Source of the DNA: Acidimicrobiia bacterium
Lineage (GTDB): Bacteria; Actinomycetota; Acidimicrobiia; Acidimicrobiales; AC-14
Assembly: GCA_023265045.1 (NCBI GenBank)
Contig: JAHFUQ010000023.1
Location: 1 to 40,598, forward strand
Reading direction: 5' to 3'
Length of the DNA stretch: 40,598 nucleotides
Made by a program: the position numbers and the translations under genes. The notes beneath the pieces were generated by a model. The model did no database searches, had not been told where the DNA came from, and worked only from the letters and a program-made list of their open reading frames with translations. Shown piece by piece: positions 6,151-13,505 of the stretch; the stretch's first letter is position 1; each line of letters opens with the position of its first letter.

Positions 6151-7929
6151 TTATTCCTCGTCTGGGTTCTGCACCATCGTCGGGCTGTGCAGCTTGCGGA
6201 GGACCTTGCCCTTGCCGAGGTACATGTGCACCCCGCACGGCAGGCAGGGGTCGAAGCTGCGGACGGCCCGCATGATGTCGATGCCCTTGAAGTGCTCCCG
6301 GTCGTTCTCCTCGAAGATCGGCGTGTTCTGCACCGCGTCTTCGTAGGGGCCGGGGGTCCCGTAGATGTCGCGCGGGTTGCCGTTCCACGGGGTCGGGGGG
6401 TACGGGTGGTAGTTGGCGATCTTCCCGCCCTTGATGACCATGTGGTGGGAGAGCACGCCGCGGACGGCCTCGGTGAAACCACAGCCGATGGCCTCGTCGG
6501 GGACCTCGAACGGGGTCCACGTCTGCGTGTGGCCGGCCTTGACCTCGGCCAGCGCCTTCTCGATGAAGTCGAGCGCCGCGGCGGCGGCGTAGGCCTGGAA
6601 GTAGGTGCGGGCGCGGTCGCGCTCGATGGCGTTGGACCACTTCGGGCACTTCCACTCGAAGTCGACTTCCGGCTTCAGGGCGGTGCGGGGCAGGTGGATC
6701 TGCACGCTCTTGCCCGTGGCCTTGATGAAGTTGGTGTTGACCAGGCCCGACAGGGCGGTCGACCACAGACGGGCGATGGGGCCGCCGCCGGTGTCGAGGG
6801 CCAGGTGGTCGTGGCCGTCGAACCAACGGGGGGCCATGACCCAGCTGTAGTTGCCGTCCCAGTCCCGCTTCTGCGGCATCGGGATGGTGTGCTGGTTCCA
6901 CGGCTGGCGGCGGTCGACCGGGTTCCCCAGGGGGTCCTTCTCCACGAACATGGGCTCGCCGTCCCAGTCGCGGTAGTAGGAGTGGCCGAGCAGGATGCGG
7001 ATGCCGAGGCCGATGGTGACGAGGTCGTTGGTGACCAGCTTGCCGTCCACGACGACGCCCGGGGTGACGCCCATGGCGCGACCCCACTGCGTCATGTCGT
7101 TGTAGCGGAAGTTGCAGACCTCGGGGTCCTGGAAGGCGCCCCAGCAGCCGAGGAGGATGCGCCGGCGGCCGACCTCCTCGTAGCCGGGCATGGCCTCGTA
7201 GATGAAGTCGAAGAGGTCGTCGTGCAGCGGGACGACCTTCTTCATGAATTCCACATACCGCATCAGGCGGGCGTAGTAGTCCGTGAACAGCTGGATGGTG
7301 GCCGTGGTGCCGACGCCGCCCGGGTACAGGGTCGACGGGTGCACGTGGCGCCCTTCCATCAGGCAGAACATCTCCCGGGTCCAGCGGCTGACCGCGAGGG
7401 CCTCCCGGTAGAACTCCCCCGAGAACGGGTTCAGCGACCGCATGATGTCGGCGATCGTGGCGTAGCCGTGCTCCGCCGCGTGCGGCGACTCGGTCTGCTC
7501 GGCCAGGTCGAGGACGCCGGGGTTCGTCTCCGCGATCATCTTCTCGCAGTAGTCGACCCCGACCAGGTTCTCCTGGAAGATGTTGTGGTCGAACATGTAC
7601 TCCGCGGCCTCGCCGAGGTTCACGATCTGCTCGCCGAGGTGCGGCGGCGCGACGCCGTACGCCATCTGCTGGGCGTAAACCGAGCACGTGCAGTGGTTGT
7701 CACCGCAAATGCCGCAAATGCGGCTGGTGATGAAGTGCGCGTCCCGGGGGTCCTTGCCCTTCATGAAGATGCTGTAGCCACGGAAGATCGACGACGTGGC
7801 GTGGCATTCGGCCACCCGCCCCGTCCCGAAGTCGATCTTGGTGTAGATCCCGAGGCTGCCCACGATCCGGGTGATCGGGTCCCACGCCATCTCCACCAGG
7901 TTCCCGCTTGCCTTACTCCTAGTCGGCAC
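6151..7929 (-). CDS. hhyL: Group 1h [NiFe]-hydrogenase large subunit
   Basis: The 592-aa catalytic subunit oxidises H2 at a NiFe site. The N-terminal L1 motif is RICGICGDNHC (Cys72, Cys75, His79). The C-terminal L2 motif is DPCLPCGVH (Cys562, Cys565, His568), so all four nickel-binding cysteines are present. A 24-residue tail after His568 is the part removed by the maturation protease. The SFDPCLPCGVHMYLG ending and overall length fit the high-affinity group 1h (former group 5) enzymes of actinobacteria that scavenge atmospheric H2. It starts with GTG at 7929, 7 bases behind GGGGGAG, 56 bases after the small-subunit stop. Confidence 0.97.
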   Translation of the reverse strand: MPTRSKASGNLVEMAWDPITRIVGSLGIYTKIDFGTGRVAECHATSSIFRGYSIFMKGKDPRDAHFITSRICGICGDNHCTCSVYAQQMAYGVAPPHLGEQIVNLGEAAEYMFDHNIFQENLVGVDYCEKMIAETNPGVLDLAEQTESPHAAEHGYATIADIMRSLNPFSGEFYREALAVSRWTREMFCLMEGRHVHPSTLYPGGVGTTATIQLFTDYYARLMRYVEFMKKVVPLHDDLFDFIYEAMPGYEEVGRRRILLGCWGAFQDPEVCNFRYNDMTQWGRAMGVTPGVVVDGKLVTNDLVTIGLGIRILLGHSYYRDWDGEPMFVEKDPLGNPVDRRQPWNQHTIPMPQKRDWDGNYSWVMAPRWFDGHDHLALDTGGGPIARLWSTALSGLVNTNFIKATGKSVQIHLPRTALKPEVDFEWKCPKWSNAIERDRARTYFQAYAAAAALDFIEKALAEVKAGHTQTWTPFEVPDEAIGCGFTEAVRGVLSHHMVIKGGKIANYHPYPPTPWNGNPRDIYGTPGPYEDAVQNTPIFEENDREHFKGIDIMRAVRSFDPCLPCGVHMYLGKGKVLRKLHSPTMVQNPDEE

Positions 7930-7985
7930 TTGTGTGCTCCCCCTTGCTCGAAGTTTTCAGATCTGTCGCTGGGTGGATCGGTGGG

Positions 7986-9023
7986 CTACTTCCACTCACC
8001 GCGGTAGCCGGTGAGCAGCTTCTGCCCCTTCGAACGCCACTTGGGTTCGGTGTCGACGGTCTTCGCCGTGATGTCGCGCAGGCCGCGGATGATGGAGCCG
8101 TACAGGCCGGAGGCCGCAGTCGAGACCTTGCCGCCCGGGGGTTCATCCATGAAGGGCATGAACTTGTCGGGGAAGCCGGGCATGGTGCAGCCGATGCAGA
8201 TGCCGCCCACGTTGGGGCAGCCACCCACGCCGTTGACCCAACCCCGCTTGGGGACATTGCATTTGACCACCGGGCCCCAACATCCGAGCTTCACGATGCA
8301 CTTCGGCGATCCATACTCGGTCGCGAAGTCACCTTGCTCGTAGTAACCAGCCCGGTCACAGCCTTCATGGACGGTGTTGCCGAAAAGCCACGCGGGGCGC
8401 AGCGCCTCGTCCAGGGGGATGAGGGGCGCCTGGCCGGTGGCCATGTAGAGGAGGTAGAGAATCGTCTCGGAGAGGTTGTCCGGGTGGATCGGGCAGCCGG
8501 GGACATTGACGATGGGCAGGCCGGCCTTGGACTTCCAGCTCCAGCCCAAGTAGTCGGCGACGCCCATGGCGCCGGTGGGGTTGCCCGACATGGCGTGCAT
8601 GCCGCCGTAGGTGGCGCAGGTGCCGACGGCCAGGATGGCCGTGCACTTGGGGGCGAGGCGGTCGAGCCACTCGCTCGTGGTCATCGGCTGGCCCGTCGCC
8701 GGGTTGTCGCCGAACCCGCACCAGTACCCCTCGCGCTTGATGGCCTCGTTGGGGATGGACCCCTCAACGACGAGCACGAAGGGCTCGAGCTCGCCGCGCT
8801 CGGCCTTGAAGAACCACTCGATGAAGTCGTCGGCGCCGCCGACCGGGCCACATTCGTAGTCGATCAGCGGCCAGTGCACCGCGATCTTGGGCAGGCCCGG
8901 AAGAGCCTGGAGTGCGATCTCCTCGATGCTGGGCTGAGTCGCGGCGGTGAGCGCCACCGAGTCCCCATCACAGCTCAGTCCTGCGTTGATCCACAGAATG
9001 TGGATGACCGGTTCTGCTGCCAC
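7986..9023 (-). CDS. hhyS: Group 1h [NiFe]-hydrogenase small subunit
   Basis: This 345-aa subunit carries the Fe-S relay. The proximal site reads GLSCDGDSV, with Cys18 and Asp21: the usual second Cys of CxxC is Asp, the three-Cys/one-Asp arrangement described for group 5/1h enzymes. Other ligands are Cys136 (VGTCATYGG), Cys177 (PGCPIHP), His219 with Cys222, Cys242 and Cys248, and Cys255, 269, 276 and 279. There is no Tat signal peptide and no C-terminal membrane span, as in this group, so the enzyme should stay in the cytoplasm or attach through partners. GTG 9023 has a G-rich ribosome site. It is the first gene of the minus-strand operon. Confidence 0.96.
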   Translation of the reverse strand: MAAEPVIHILWINAGLSCDGDSVALTAATQPSIEEIALQALPGLPKIAVHWPLIDYECGPVGGADDFIEWFFKAERGELEPFVLVVEGSIPNEAIKREGYWCGFGDNPATGQPMTTSEWLDRLAPKCTAILAVGTCATYGGMHAMSGNPTGAMGVADYLGWSWKSKAGLPIVNVPGCPIHPDNLSETILYLLYMATGQAPLIPLDEALRPAWLFGNTVHEGCDRAGYYEQGDFATEYGSPKCIVKLGCWGPVVKCNVPKRGWVNGVGGCPNVGGICIGCTMPGFPDKFMPFMDEPPGGKVSTAASGLYGSIIRGLRDITAKTVDTEPKWRSKGQKLLTGYRGEWK

Positions 9024-9135
9024 GAGCCGAATCCCCCCTTGGCTGGACGGGTGTCGGAAGGCCGCGCAGGTCGCGCGAACTCCCCCTTGCTGCCGATGGA
9101 CTTCTACACCTTCTCGCTTTTCGGGGCGGCTGTCA

Positions 9136-9150
9136 GTAGAGATCCTCTAC
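9136..9150. promoter_or_regulatory. Perfect inverted repeat in the hydrogenase promoter region
   Basis: GTAGAG (9136-9141) and CTCTAC (9145-9150) are perfect inverted copies 3 bases apart. The site lies 113 bases upstream of the small-subunit start, inside the divergent intergenic region. It has the size of a dimeric repressor or activator site. No regulator is assigned. Confidence 0.45.
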
Positions 9151-9240
9151 AAGTACGTGTCCACTGTCACCACTGAGGGCCGGTCTCTGTCGTGTCACTA
9201 GGTGATCAGATCTCTTAGCTGAATCAGACAGAATCCGCAG

Positions 9241-9269
9241 TTGACCGGCGCGCGACAATGGCTTAGCGT
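9241..9269 (+). promoter_or_regulatory. Predicted sigma-70-type promoter for the small membrane-protein operon
   Basis: TTGACC (9241-9246) and TAGCGT (9264-9269) are separated by 17 bases. They lie about 53 bases upstream of ATG 9322. Confidence 0.5.
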
Positions 9270-9321
9270 CCGCCCGCACCCACCGACCGCGGCGTTCGGC
9301 CCGGGCCCAAGGAGGTCACGA

Positions 9322-9576
9322 ATGGCAGTAGCTCTGACCGGTTGGTACGTCGGATATGTAGTCGCATCAGCCGTCATCGTGGTGGTGGTGATGCTCGTCG
9401 GTTGGATCCTGTCTCTGGCCCGGAAGATCGGCGTCCAGGCGTTGGACATCCTGGCCGAGGTGCAGGAGATCAAGGTCACGACCGCAGCCATCCCCGCGGT
9501 CGGCAAAGTCAACGACAACCTCGTCCTGATCGTCGATCACGCGGTCGCGGCACGAAAGGCACTGGTGGGCGAATGA
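9322..9576 (+). CDS. Small single-span membrane protein, divergent from hydrogenase
   Basis: This 84-aa protein starts MAVALTGWYVGYVVASAVIV behind AAGGAGG (9309-9315), which fixes ATG 9322 over the longer TTG start. Residues about 8-33 span the membrane; the rest is an amphipathic helix (ARKIGVQALDILAEVQEIKV) and a short tail (LIVDHAVAARKALVGE). It has no recognised domain. The next gene overlaps by ATGA. Its one-span-plus-helix plan recurs in the two following genes and in the minus-strand genes at 703-1444. A shared role with the hydrogenase or glycine reductase is suggested only by position. Confidence 0.75.
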   Translation: MAVALTGWYVGYVVASAVIVVVVMLVGWILSLARKIGVQALDILAEVQEIKVTTAAIPAVGKVNDNLVLIVDHAVAARKALVGE

Positions 9577-9860
9577 TGCTTGGGGACGTTGCCTCAGAGC
9601 ACGTGCAGTTCTGGTGGATCACCCTCGGCCTCGGCGCCGTCGTGATCTCCGCCGTCATCCTGCTGCTCGGATTCCTCACCGTCCTGGTGAAGGACATCCA
9701 GGCCGGCGTCGACGCCATCTGGGAAGAGGCGAAGGGCGTAGCCGCCCAGACCGCCAGCACCTGGATGCTCAACGACACGCTCCGCCTGGCCGAAGGCCTC
9801 GGCGGCGAGGTGGCCCTTCACGCTGAGGTGCTCGGCGCGGCTGCGGCGGGCAAGTCATGA
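9573..9860 (+). CDS. Small single-span membrane protein 2
   Basis: The 95-aa protein begins MMLGDVASEHVQFWWITLGL, has one span to about residue 40, then VKDIQAGVDAIWEEAKGVAA and a final amphipathic helix ending GAAAAGKS. ATG 9573 overlaps the previous TGA (ATGA). The WW-led span resembles the minus-strand gene at 1181-1444. No domain recognised. Both in-frame ATGs (9573, 9576) are usable. Confidence 0.74.
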   Translation: MMLGDVASEHVQFWWITLGLGAVVISAVILLLGFLTVLVKDIQAGVDAIWEEAKGVAAQTASTWMLNDTLRLAEGLGGEVALHAEVLGAAAAGKS

Positions 9861-10111
9861 CCCTCCGAGTCGTCCTCACCGTGGCCGAGATCGCCGTGCT
9901 GGCCGGAGTCCTCTGCTTCTTCCTCAAGACCCTGACCACCATGCTTTCGCACATCGGCGACACGCTCACCAACATCGCCGACGGGGTAAAGGCCATCGAC
10001 AGCCACTGCACGATCGTTGGGCCCGGCGCCGACCAGCTCAACGCCCTGCTCACGGGCGCCGCCGGCAGCCTCGAGAAAGCCGCCGTGGCGGCGGAGAAGC
10101 TCGGCAGCTGA
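9857..10111 (+). CDS. Small single-span membrane protein 3
   Basis: The 84-aa protein starts MTLRVVLTVAEIAVLAGVLC with one span to about residue 28. A regular helix (LSHIGDTLTNIADGVKAIDS) and ALLTGAAGSLEKAAVAAEKL follow. ATG 9857 overlaps the TGA of the gene before. The pattern of I/L every third or fourth residue resembles the minus-strand 703-1143 protein (LDTITGALRGIKDQ). The family is unknown. It is the third of three coupled genes. Confidence 0.74.
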   Translation: MTLRVVLTVAEIAVLAGVLCFFLKTLTTMLSHIGDTLTNIADGVKAIDSHCTIVGPGADQLNALLTGAAGSLEKAAVAAEKLGS

Positions 10112-10407
10112 CCAAAGACGAGCTGCGCGCCGAGCTGGAGCGGGTTCGCCTCAGCTCGGGCGACGTCATCCACGTCGCCCGGTACGGCGCGGACTACCGG
10201 TATTCGGCCTCAGGCGCTCTCGACGCCGACTCGGACGCGGCGGCCGCGCCCGACGCGTGGATCTACTTCACGGGGCGGTGGCCCGAGCAGCCGGACAAGT
10301 TCCCGGCCTTCTTCGACGACCTCATGCAGGAGATGGAGGCGATGGCCGGCGGGTCGCCCGATCGGTGCCGGTGGGACTTCGACGACCCGTACTTTCACCA
10401 GCACTGA
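10108..10407 (+). CDS. Hypothetical 99-aa soluble protein with CTG start
   Basis: This open frame of 100 codons begins with CTG (10108-10110), overlapping the preceding TGA, and ends at TGA 10405-10407. GGAGAAG lies 8 bases upstream. No ATG or GTG occurs before residue 70, so standard gene calling would miss it or shorten it. The protein starts LTKDELRAELERVRLSSGDV and contains ARYGADYRYSASG, DAWIYFTGRWPEQPD and FPAFFDDLMQEMEAM. Clean amino-acid composition, packing directly behind the three membrane-protein genes and a strong hairpin right after it support a gene. No family recognised. Confidence 0.62.
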   Translation: MTKDELRAELERVRLSSGDVIHVARYGADYRYSASGALDADSDAAAAPDAWIYFTGRWPEQPDKFPAFFDDLMQEMEAMAGGSPDRCRWDFDDPYFHQH

Positions 10408-10414
10408 CGCGACA

Positions 10415-10440
10415 CCGGCGGGGCCTACGGGCCCCGCCGG
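10415..10440. terminator. Strong 11-bp GC hairpin between convergent genes
   Basis: CCGGCGGGGCC (10415-10425) pairs perfectly with GGCCCCGCCGG (10430-10440) around a TACG loop. It sits between a plus gene ending at 10407 and a minus gene ending at 10473. It probably ends transcription from both sides, though no T run follows. Confidence 0.6.
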
Positions 10441-10472
10441 CGCTTCGTTGCGGCTGGTGTGGGCCTGGGCGC

Positions 10473-10901
10473 TCAACCGCCGCCGCGGTTGGCCCTCGGG
10501 TTCGGCCCGCCCCGGGTGCGCTGGGGATCGACGCCCGTCGAGTCCCTCGCGTCGGACGTCCCGTACGGGCGGTTGCTCTGGCCCTTCGTGCCCAAGGTTT
10601 CCCGGCCGGGTTCCTCGCCCAAGGCCGACTTGACGGCCTCGCCCCGACGAGCCACGGAGTCGCCCACACCGTGCGGGTCGCGCGACACCTCGTCGGTGAC
10701 CTCGCCGGGCCGCACCGGACGCTCCTCGACCGGAGACGTGGTCGCGCCGGGACGGCCCGGGCCGTGGGTCTCCTGCATGACGTCCTTCACGACATCGCGC
10801 AGCTGGTCGCTTACCTCGTCCCGGTTGCCCGGAGCGGTGCGACCTTCGTACGGAGGCACCAGCTTGTCCTTGAAATCCGTGGTGTTCCGCTTGTCACCCA
10901 T
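10473..10901 (-). CDS. Hydrophilic, probably disordered 142-aa protein
   Basis: The protein starts MGDKRNTTDFKDKLVPPYEG and is rich in Gly, Pro, Arg, Asp and Glu with almost no hydrophobic core. Segments such as NRDEVSDQLRDVVKDVMQET could form one helix; the rest is likely unfolded. GGAGTCACAGC precedes ATG 10901. Such proteins are often stress-related (desiccation or nucleoid-associated), but no specific motif is seen here. The function is unknown. It is a single-gene unit between convergent neighbours. Confidence 0.62.
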   Translation of the reverse strand: MGDKRNTTDFKDKLVPPYEGRTAPGNRDEVSDQLRDVVKDVMQETHGPGRPGATTSPVEERPVRPGEVTDEVSRDPHGVGDSVARRGEAVKSALGEEPGRETLGTKGQSNRPYGTSDARDSTGVDPQRTRGGPNPRANRGGG

Positions 10902-11228
10902 GCTGTGACTCCTTCCGTTGGTGGCTGACAGGTCGACCCTTGCTTTCTCAATACCTACCCCTCAGCTAGTCACTGAAACGACTCGTCAGTGTCGGCTAGA
11001 TGTCCCCACCATTTAGCGACATGGCCTGCGGTGTTCCCAATTCAGCGAACGCTGCATCTGGTGAAATAGTTCAGCGCTGACACAAATATTGTCGGCGCAG
11101 CCGCGAGGTCGTATTTAAGCCAGCCTGCACACGCCCGGCCGGCGCCCGGATCGCGGTCGGGGTCCGTCGCCGTGCCGCCCGGCCCCCGAAATCGAGAAGG
11201 GGCGCCGAACTGGCCCATACTGCTAGGC
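10902..11228. other. Intergenic region upstream of grdC with predicted promoter
   Basis: This 327-base gap is less GC-rich than its surroundings. It contains a candidate plus-strand promoter: TTGTCG (11089-11094), 17 bases, TATTTA (11112-11117), giving a leader of about 105 bases before grdC. No open frame worth calling was seen on either strand. Confidence 0.45.
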
Positions 11229-12677
11229 ATGTCAGATCGTTCCAACGCGGTCGTGATCGGCGCCGCGAGCCAAGTTCTGGCCCACGTTCCCGGGCTGGCG
11301 CGCCACGGCTCCAAGCCGTCGCGCGAGCTGCGCAAGGATCCCGGCGTCGAGCGGGCGTTCCTCTCGTCGCTGCGCGGCTTCGAGGACGCCGTCGCCTACC
11401 CGGCCCACCAGGCCTACCTCGGGGCGCTTCATCCCCGCGACCTGCCCGAGCGGCCGTGGCTGGGCACGCCCGCAACTGGCGACCGGGCCTCGCCGTACGG
11501 CGAGATCTTCCCCGAGTGGGAAGCGCTCGGCCTCCTGGCGACGGCCGACGAGTTCAACCTCGTCACCGTGTCCCCCGAAGCGGCCGCCAAGGCGTTGGCG
11601 GCGCTCGAAGCCCACCCGCTGGCGAAGTCGTTCGGCTTGGAGCGGATCGAAAAGGCGACCGGCGACGTCTCGGCCGCCGCCGCCGAAGCCGGGGCGCTGG
11701 CGTTGCACGACGCCGCTGGCGACCTGGTCGGCGCCATCCGCTGCGGGCAGCTGGACGACGCCTCGCTCGCCGCCCACGTCCTGCTCGAAAACCTCTCGTC
11801 CAAGGTCACCGCGAGCGTCGCCCTGCTGCACCTGATCCACCGCGAGGGCATCGACCCGGCGTCGATCGACTACGTGCTCGGCTGCGGCGAGGAGGCCATC
11901 GGCGACCGCTACCAGCGGGGCGGCGGGAACCTGGCCAAGGCCGTCGCCGGGTTCTCGGGCCTCACCGAGGCGTCCGGGGCCGACATCAAGGACTTCTGCG
12001 CGGCCGCCATCCCGGCCATCGTCATCGCGTCCAGCCTGGTCTCGGCCGGGGTCTTCGAGCGGGTGGCCGTGGTGGCAGGTGGCTCCCTCGCCAAGCTCGG
12101 GATGAAGTTCCAGGGCCACCTGTCCCACGGCATGCCCATCCTCGAGGATGTGCTGGGCGGGGCCGCCGCGATCGTGCACCGCGACGACGGCTCGTCGCCG
12201 CGGGTGCGCCTCGACGTCGTTGGCCGCCACCGGGTGGCGGCAGGCGGCGCCGCCCCCCAGATCATGGAGGCGCTGGCCATCGAGCCGCTCACGCGGGTGG
12301 GGCTGACGACCACCGACGTCGACGACTTCGCCACCGAGCTGCACAACCCGGAGATCACCGAACCCCAGGGATCGGGCAACGTGCCGGAGCGCAACTACCG
12401 CACCATCGCCGCGCTGGCGGCCCGGCGGGGCGACATCGACAAGGCGGACATCCCCGAATTTGTTCGGACAAGGGGCATGCCGGGGTACGCCCCTACCCAG
12501 GGACACCTGGCGTCGGCGGTGTGCTACCTCCCTCACGCCTTGGAGCGGCTGACCACCGGCGGCGCCGGACGGGCGATGCTCCTGGCCAAGGGAAGCCTGT
12601 TCCTCGGCCGTATGAGCCAGCTGTCAGATGGAATGAGCGTGTTGCTCGAACGCAATCAGTCAACGGAGGAAGAGTGA
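11229..12677 (+). CDS. grdC: Glycine reductase complex component C, beta subunit
   Basis: The 482-aa protein matches GrdC along its length: FEDAVAYPAHQAYLGALHPR near the N-terminus, then YVLGCGEEAIGDRYQRGGGN, DFCAAAIPAIVIASSLVSAG and KLGMKFQGHLSHGMPILEDV. GrdC has a ketoacyl-synthase-III-like fold; it accepts the acetyl group from carboxymethylated GrdA and releases acetyl phosphate with GrdD. Cys257 in DFCAAA lies where thiolase-fold enzymes hold the active Cys. Usual length is near 500. ATG 11229 has only a weak ribosome site (TAGG). A separate grdD gene, normally next to it, is absent from the window. The stop overlaps the thioredoxin start (GTGA). Confidence 0.93.
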   Translation: MSDRSNAVVIGAASQVLAHVPGLARHGSKPSRELRKDPGVERAFLSSLRGFEDAVAYPAHQAYLGALHPRDLPERPWLGTPATGDRASPYGEIFPEWEALGLLATADEFNLVTVSPEAAAKALAALEAHPLAKSFGLERIEKATGDVSAAAAEAGALALHDAAGDLVGAIRCGQLDDASLAAHVLLENLSSKVTASVALLHLIHREGIDPASIDYVLGCGEEAIGDRYQRGGGNLAKAVAGFSGLTEASGADIKDFCAAAIPAIVIASSLVSAGVFERVAVVAGGSLAKLGMKFQGHLSHGMPILEDVLGGAAAIVHRDDGSSPRVRLDVVGRHRVAAGGAAPQIMEALAIEPLTRVGLTTTDVDDFATELHNPEITEPQGSGNVPERNYRTIAALAARRGDIDKADIPEFVRTRGMPGYAPTQGHLASAVCYLPHALERLTTGGAGRAMLLAKGSLFLGRMSQLSDGMSVLLERNQSTEEE

Positions 12678-13027
12678 TCGAGGTCACCAAGGAAAACTGG
12701 TCAGAGCTCATCGCCGAGGGGGTGACCCTCGTGGACGTATGGGGCCCGTCGTGCCAGCCCTGCATCGCGATGATGCCGGACGTGGAGCGCCTGGCCGACG
12801 AGCGGACGGCGGACATGAAGGTCGTCAAGCTCGAGGCGCCCAAGAACCGCCGGCTGTGCATGGAGTACAAGATCATGGGGCTCCCCGCCTTCCTCCTGTT
12901 TCGGGACGGCCAGGAGGTCGACCGCCTCGACGGCGCCGACGTGACAGCCCGGGAGCTCCGGAACTGGGTCGACGGCCAGCTCGCCCAACTCGCGGCGCAA
13001 GCCACGATCTCGGACGGAGGTGAGTAG
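12674..13027 (+). CDS. Thioredoxin-fold protein of the glycine-reductase cassette
   Basis: This 117-aa protein has the active site VWGPSCQPCIAMMP (Cys27, Cys30), a CxxC with W-G-P-S in front instead of the usual WCGPC, and a cis-Pro segment (YKIMGLPAFLLFRDGQEV). It lacks a signal peptide and is cytoplasmic. In glycine reductase, thioredoxin re-reduces the selenenyl-sulfide of GrdA after each cycle. Its place between grdC and grdA, with a 4-bp overlap to grdC, supports this dedicated role. GTG 12674 follows GGAGGA closely. Confidence 0.92.
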   Translation: MIEVTKENWSELIAEGVTLVDVWGPSCQPCIAMMPDVERLADERTADMKVVKLEAPKNRRLCMEYKIMGLPAFLLFRDGQEVDRLDGADVTARELRNWVDGQLAQLAAQATISDGGE

Positions 13028-13030
13028 CTG

Positions 13031-13492
13031 ATGCTTGCCGGTCGCAAGGTCATCGCCCTCGGCGAGCGGGACGGGATCTCCGGTCCCGCCATCGCCGCCG
13101 TGGCCGCAGCCGCTGGAGGCGACGTCGTGTTCGTCGCCACCGAGTGCTTCGTCTGAACGGCGTCCGGCGCCATGGACCTGCAGAGCCAGGAGGCGATCTC
13201 CCGGCTCGCCAAGGCCCACGGCACCACTGAGCTGCTCGTGCTGCTCGGCGCTCCCGACCCGGAGGCAGCCGAGATCGCAGCGGAGACAGTGGTGCTCGGG
13301 GACCCGGCGTACGCAGGCGCCCTGGCGGAGGCCCAGTTGGGCCTCGACGTGTACCACGTGCTGGAAGGCGACGTCCGGGCCGGCGTGCCCGACGACGTCT
13401 GGGAGGACCAGATCGGCGTCATGGCCGACATCCTCGACGCGGACGCGCTCACCACGGCCGTCGCGGGGATGCGGGAGAAGAAGCCGGCGTAG
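13031..13492 (+). CDS. grdA: Glycine reductase complex selenoprotein A
   Basis: Read through TGA 13154-13156 as selenocysteine, the frame gives 153 aa. It starts MLAGRKVIALGERDGISGPA and reaches ECFV-U-TASGAMDLQSQEA. The CxxU site (Cys39, Sec42) is the catalytic pair of GrdA, which carries the carboxymethyl group from GrdB to GrdC. The remainder (LGAPDPEAAEIAAETVVLGD and AQLGLDVYHVLEGDVRAGVP) is typical, and GrdA is normally 150-158 aa. Plain six-frame reading splits it and shows only the part after the UGA. ATG 13031 follows the thioredoxin stop by 3 bases. Confidence 0.95.
13154..13156 (+). other. In-frame UGA selenocysteine codon of grdA
   Basis: The codon is at residue 42 in the GrdA signature CFVUTA-GAMDL. 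Strong family similarity continues on both sides in one frame. Confidence 0.94.
13157..13195 (+). promoter_or_regulatory. Candidate SECIS structure of grdA
   Basis: Eleven bases after the UGA, CGCC (13168-13171) can pair with GGCG (13192-13195). Inside, CCTG (13177-13180) pairs with CAGG (13187-13190) around the loop CAGAGC. The loop is 24 nt from the UGA. A competing hairpin GGCG-TCCGG-CGCC (13159-13171) exists, so the fold is uncertain. Confidence 0.4.
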
Positions 13493-13498
13493 GCCGGC
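13483..13498. terminator. Possible hairpin over the grdA stop
   Basis: GCCGGC (13483-13488) and GCCGGC (13493-13498) can pair around GTAG, which contains the TAG stop. The converging genes are 13 bases apart, so little other terminator space exists. Confidence 0.3.
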
Positions 13499-13505
13499 CA
13501 GCCGA

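Noticed and set aside
6013-8007. 664-aa open frame opposite the hydrogenase large subunit
   Set aside because: It is the antisense shadow of a GC-rich gene; the minus frame has all catalytic motifs of a hydrogenase.
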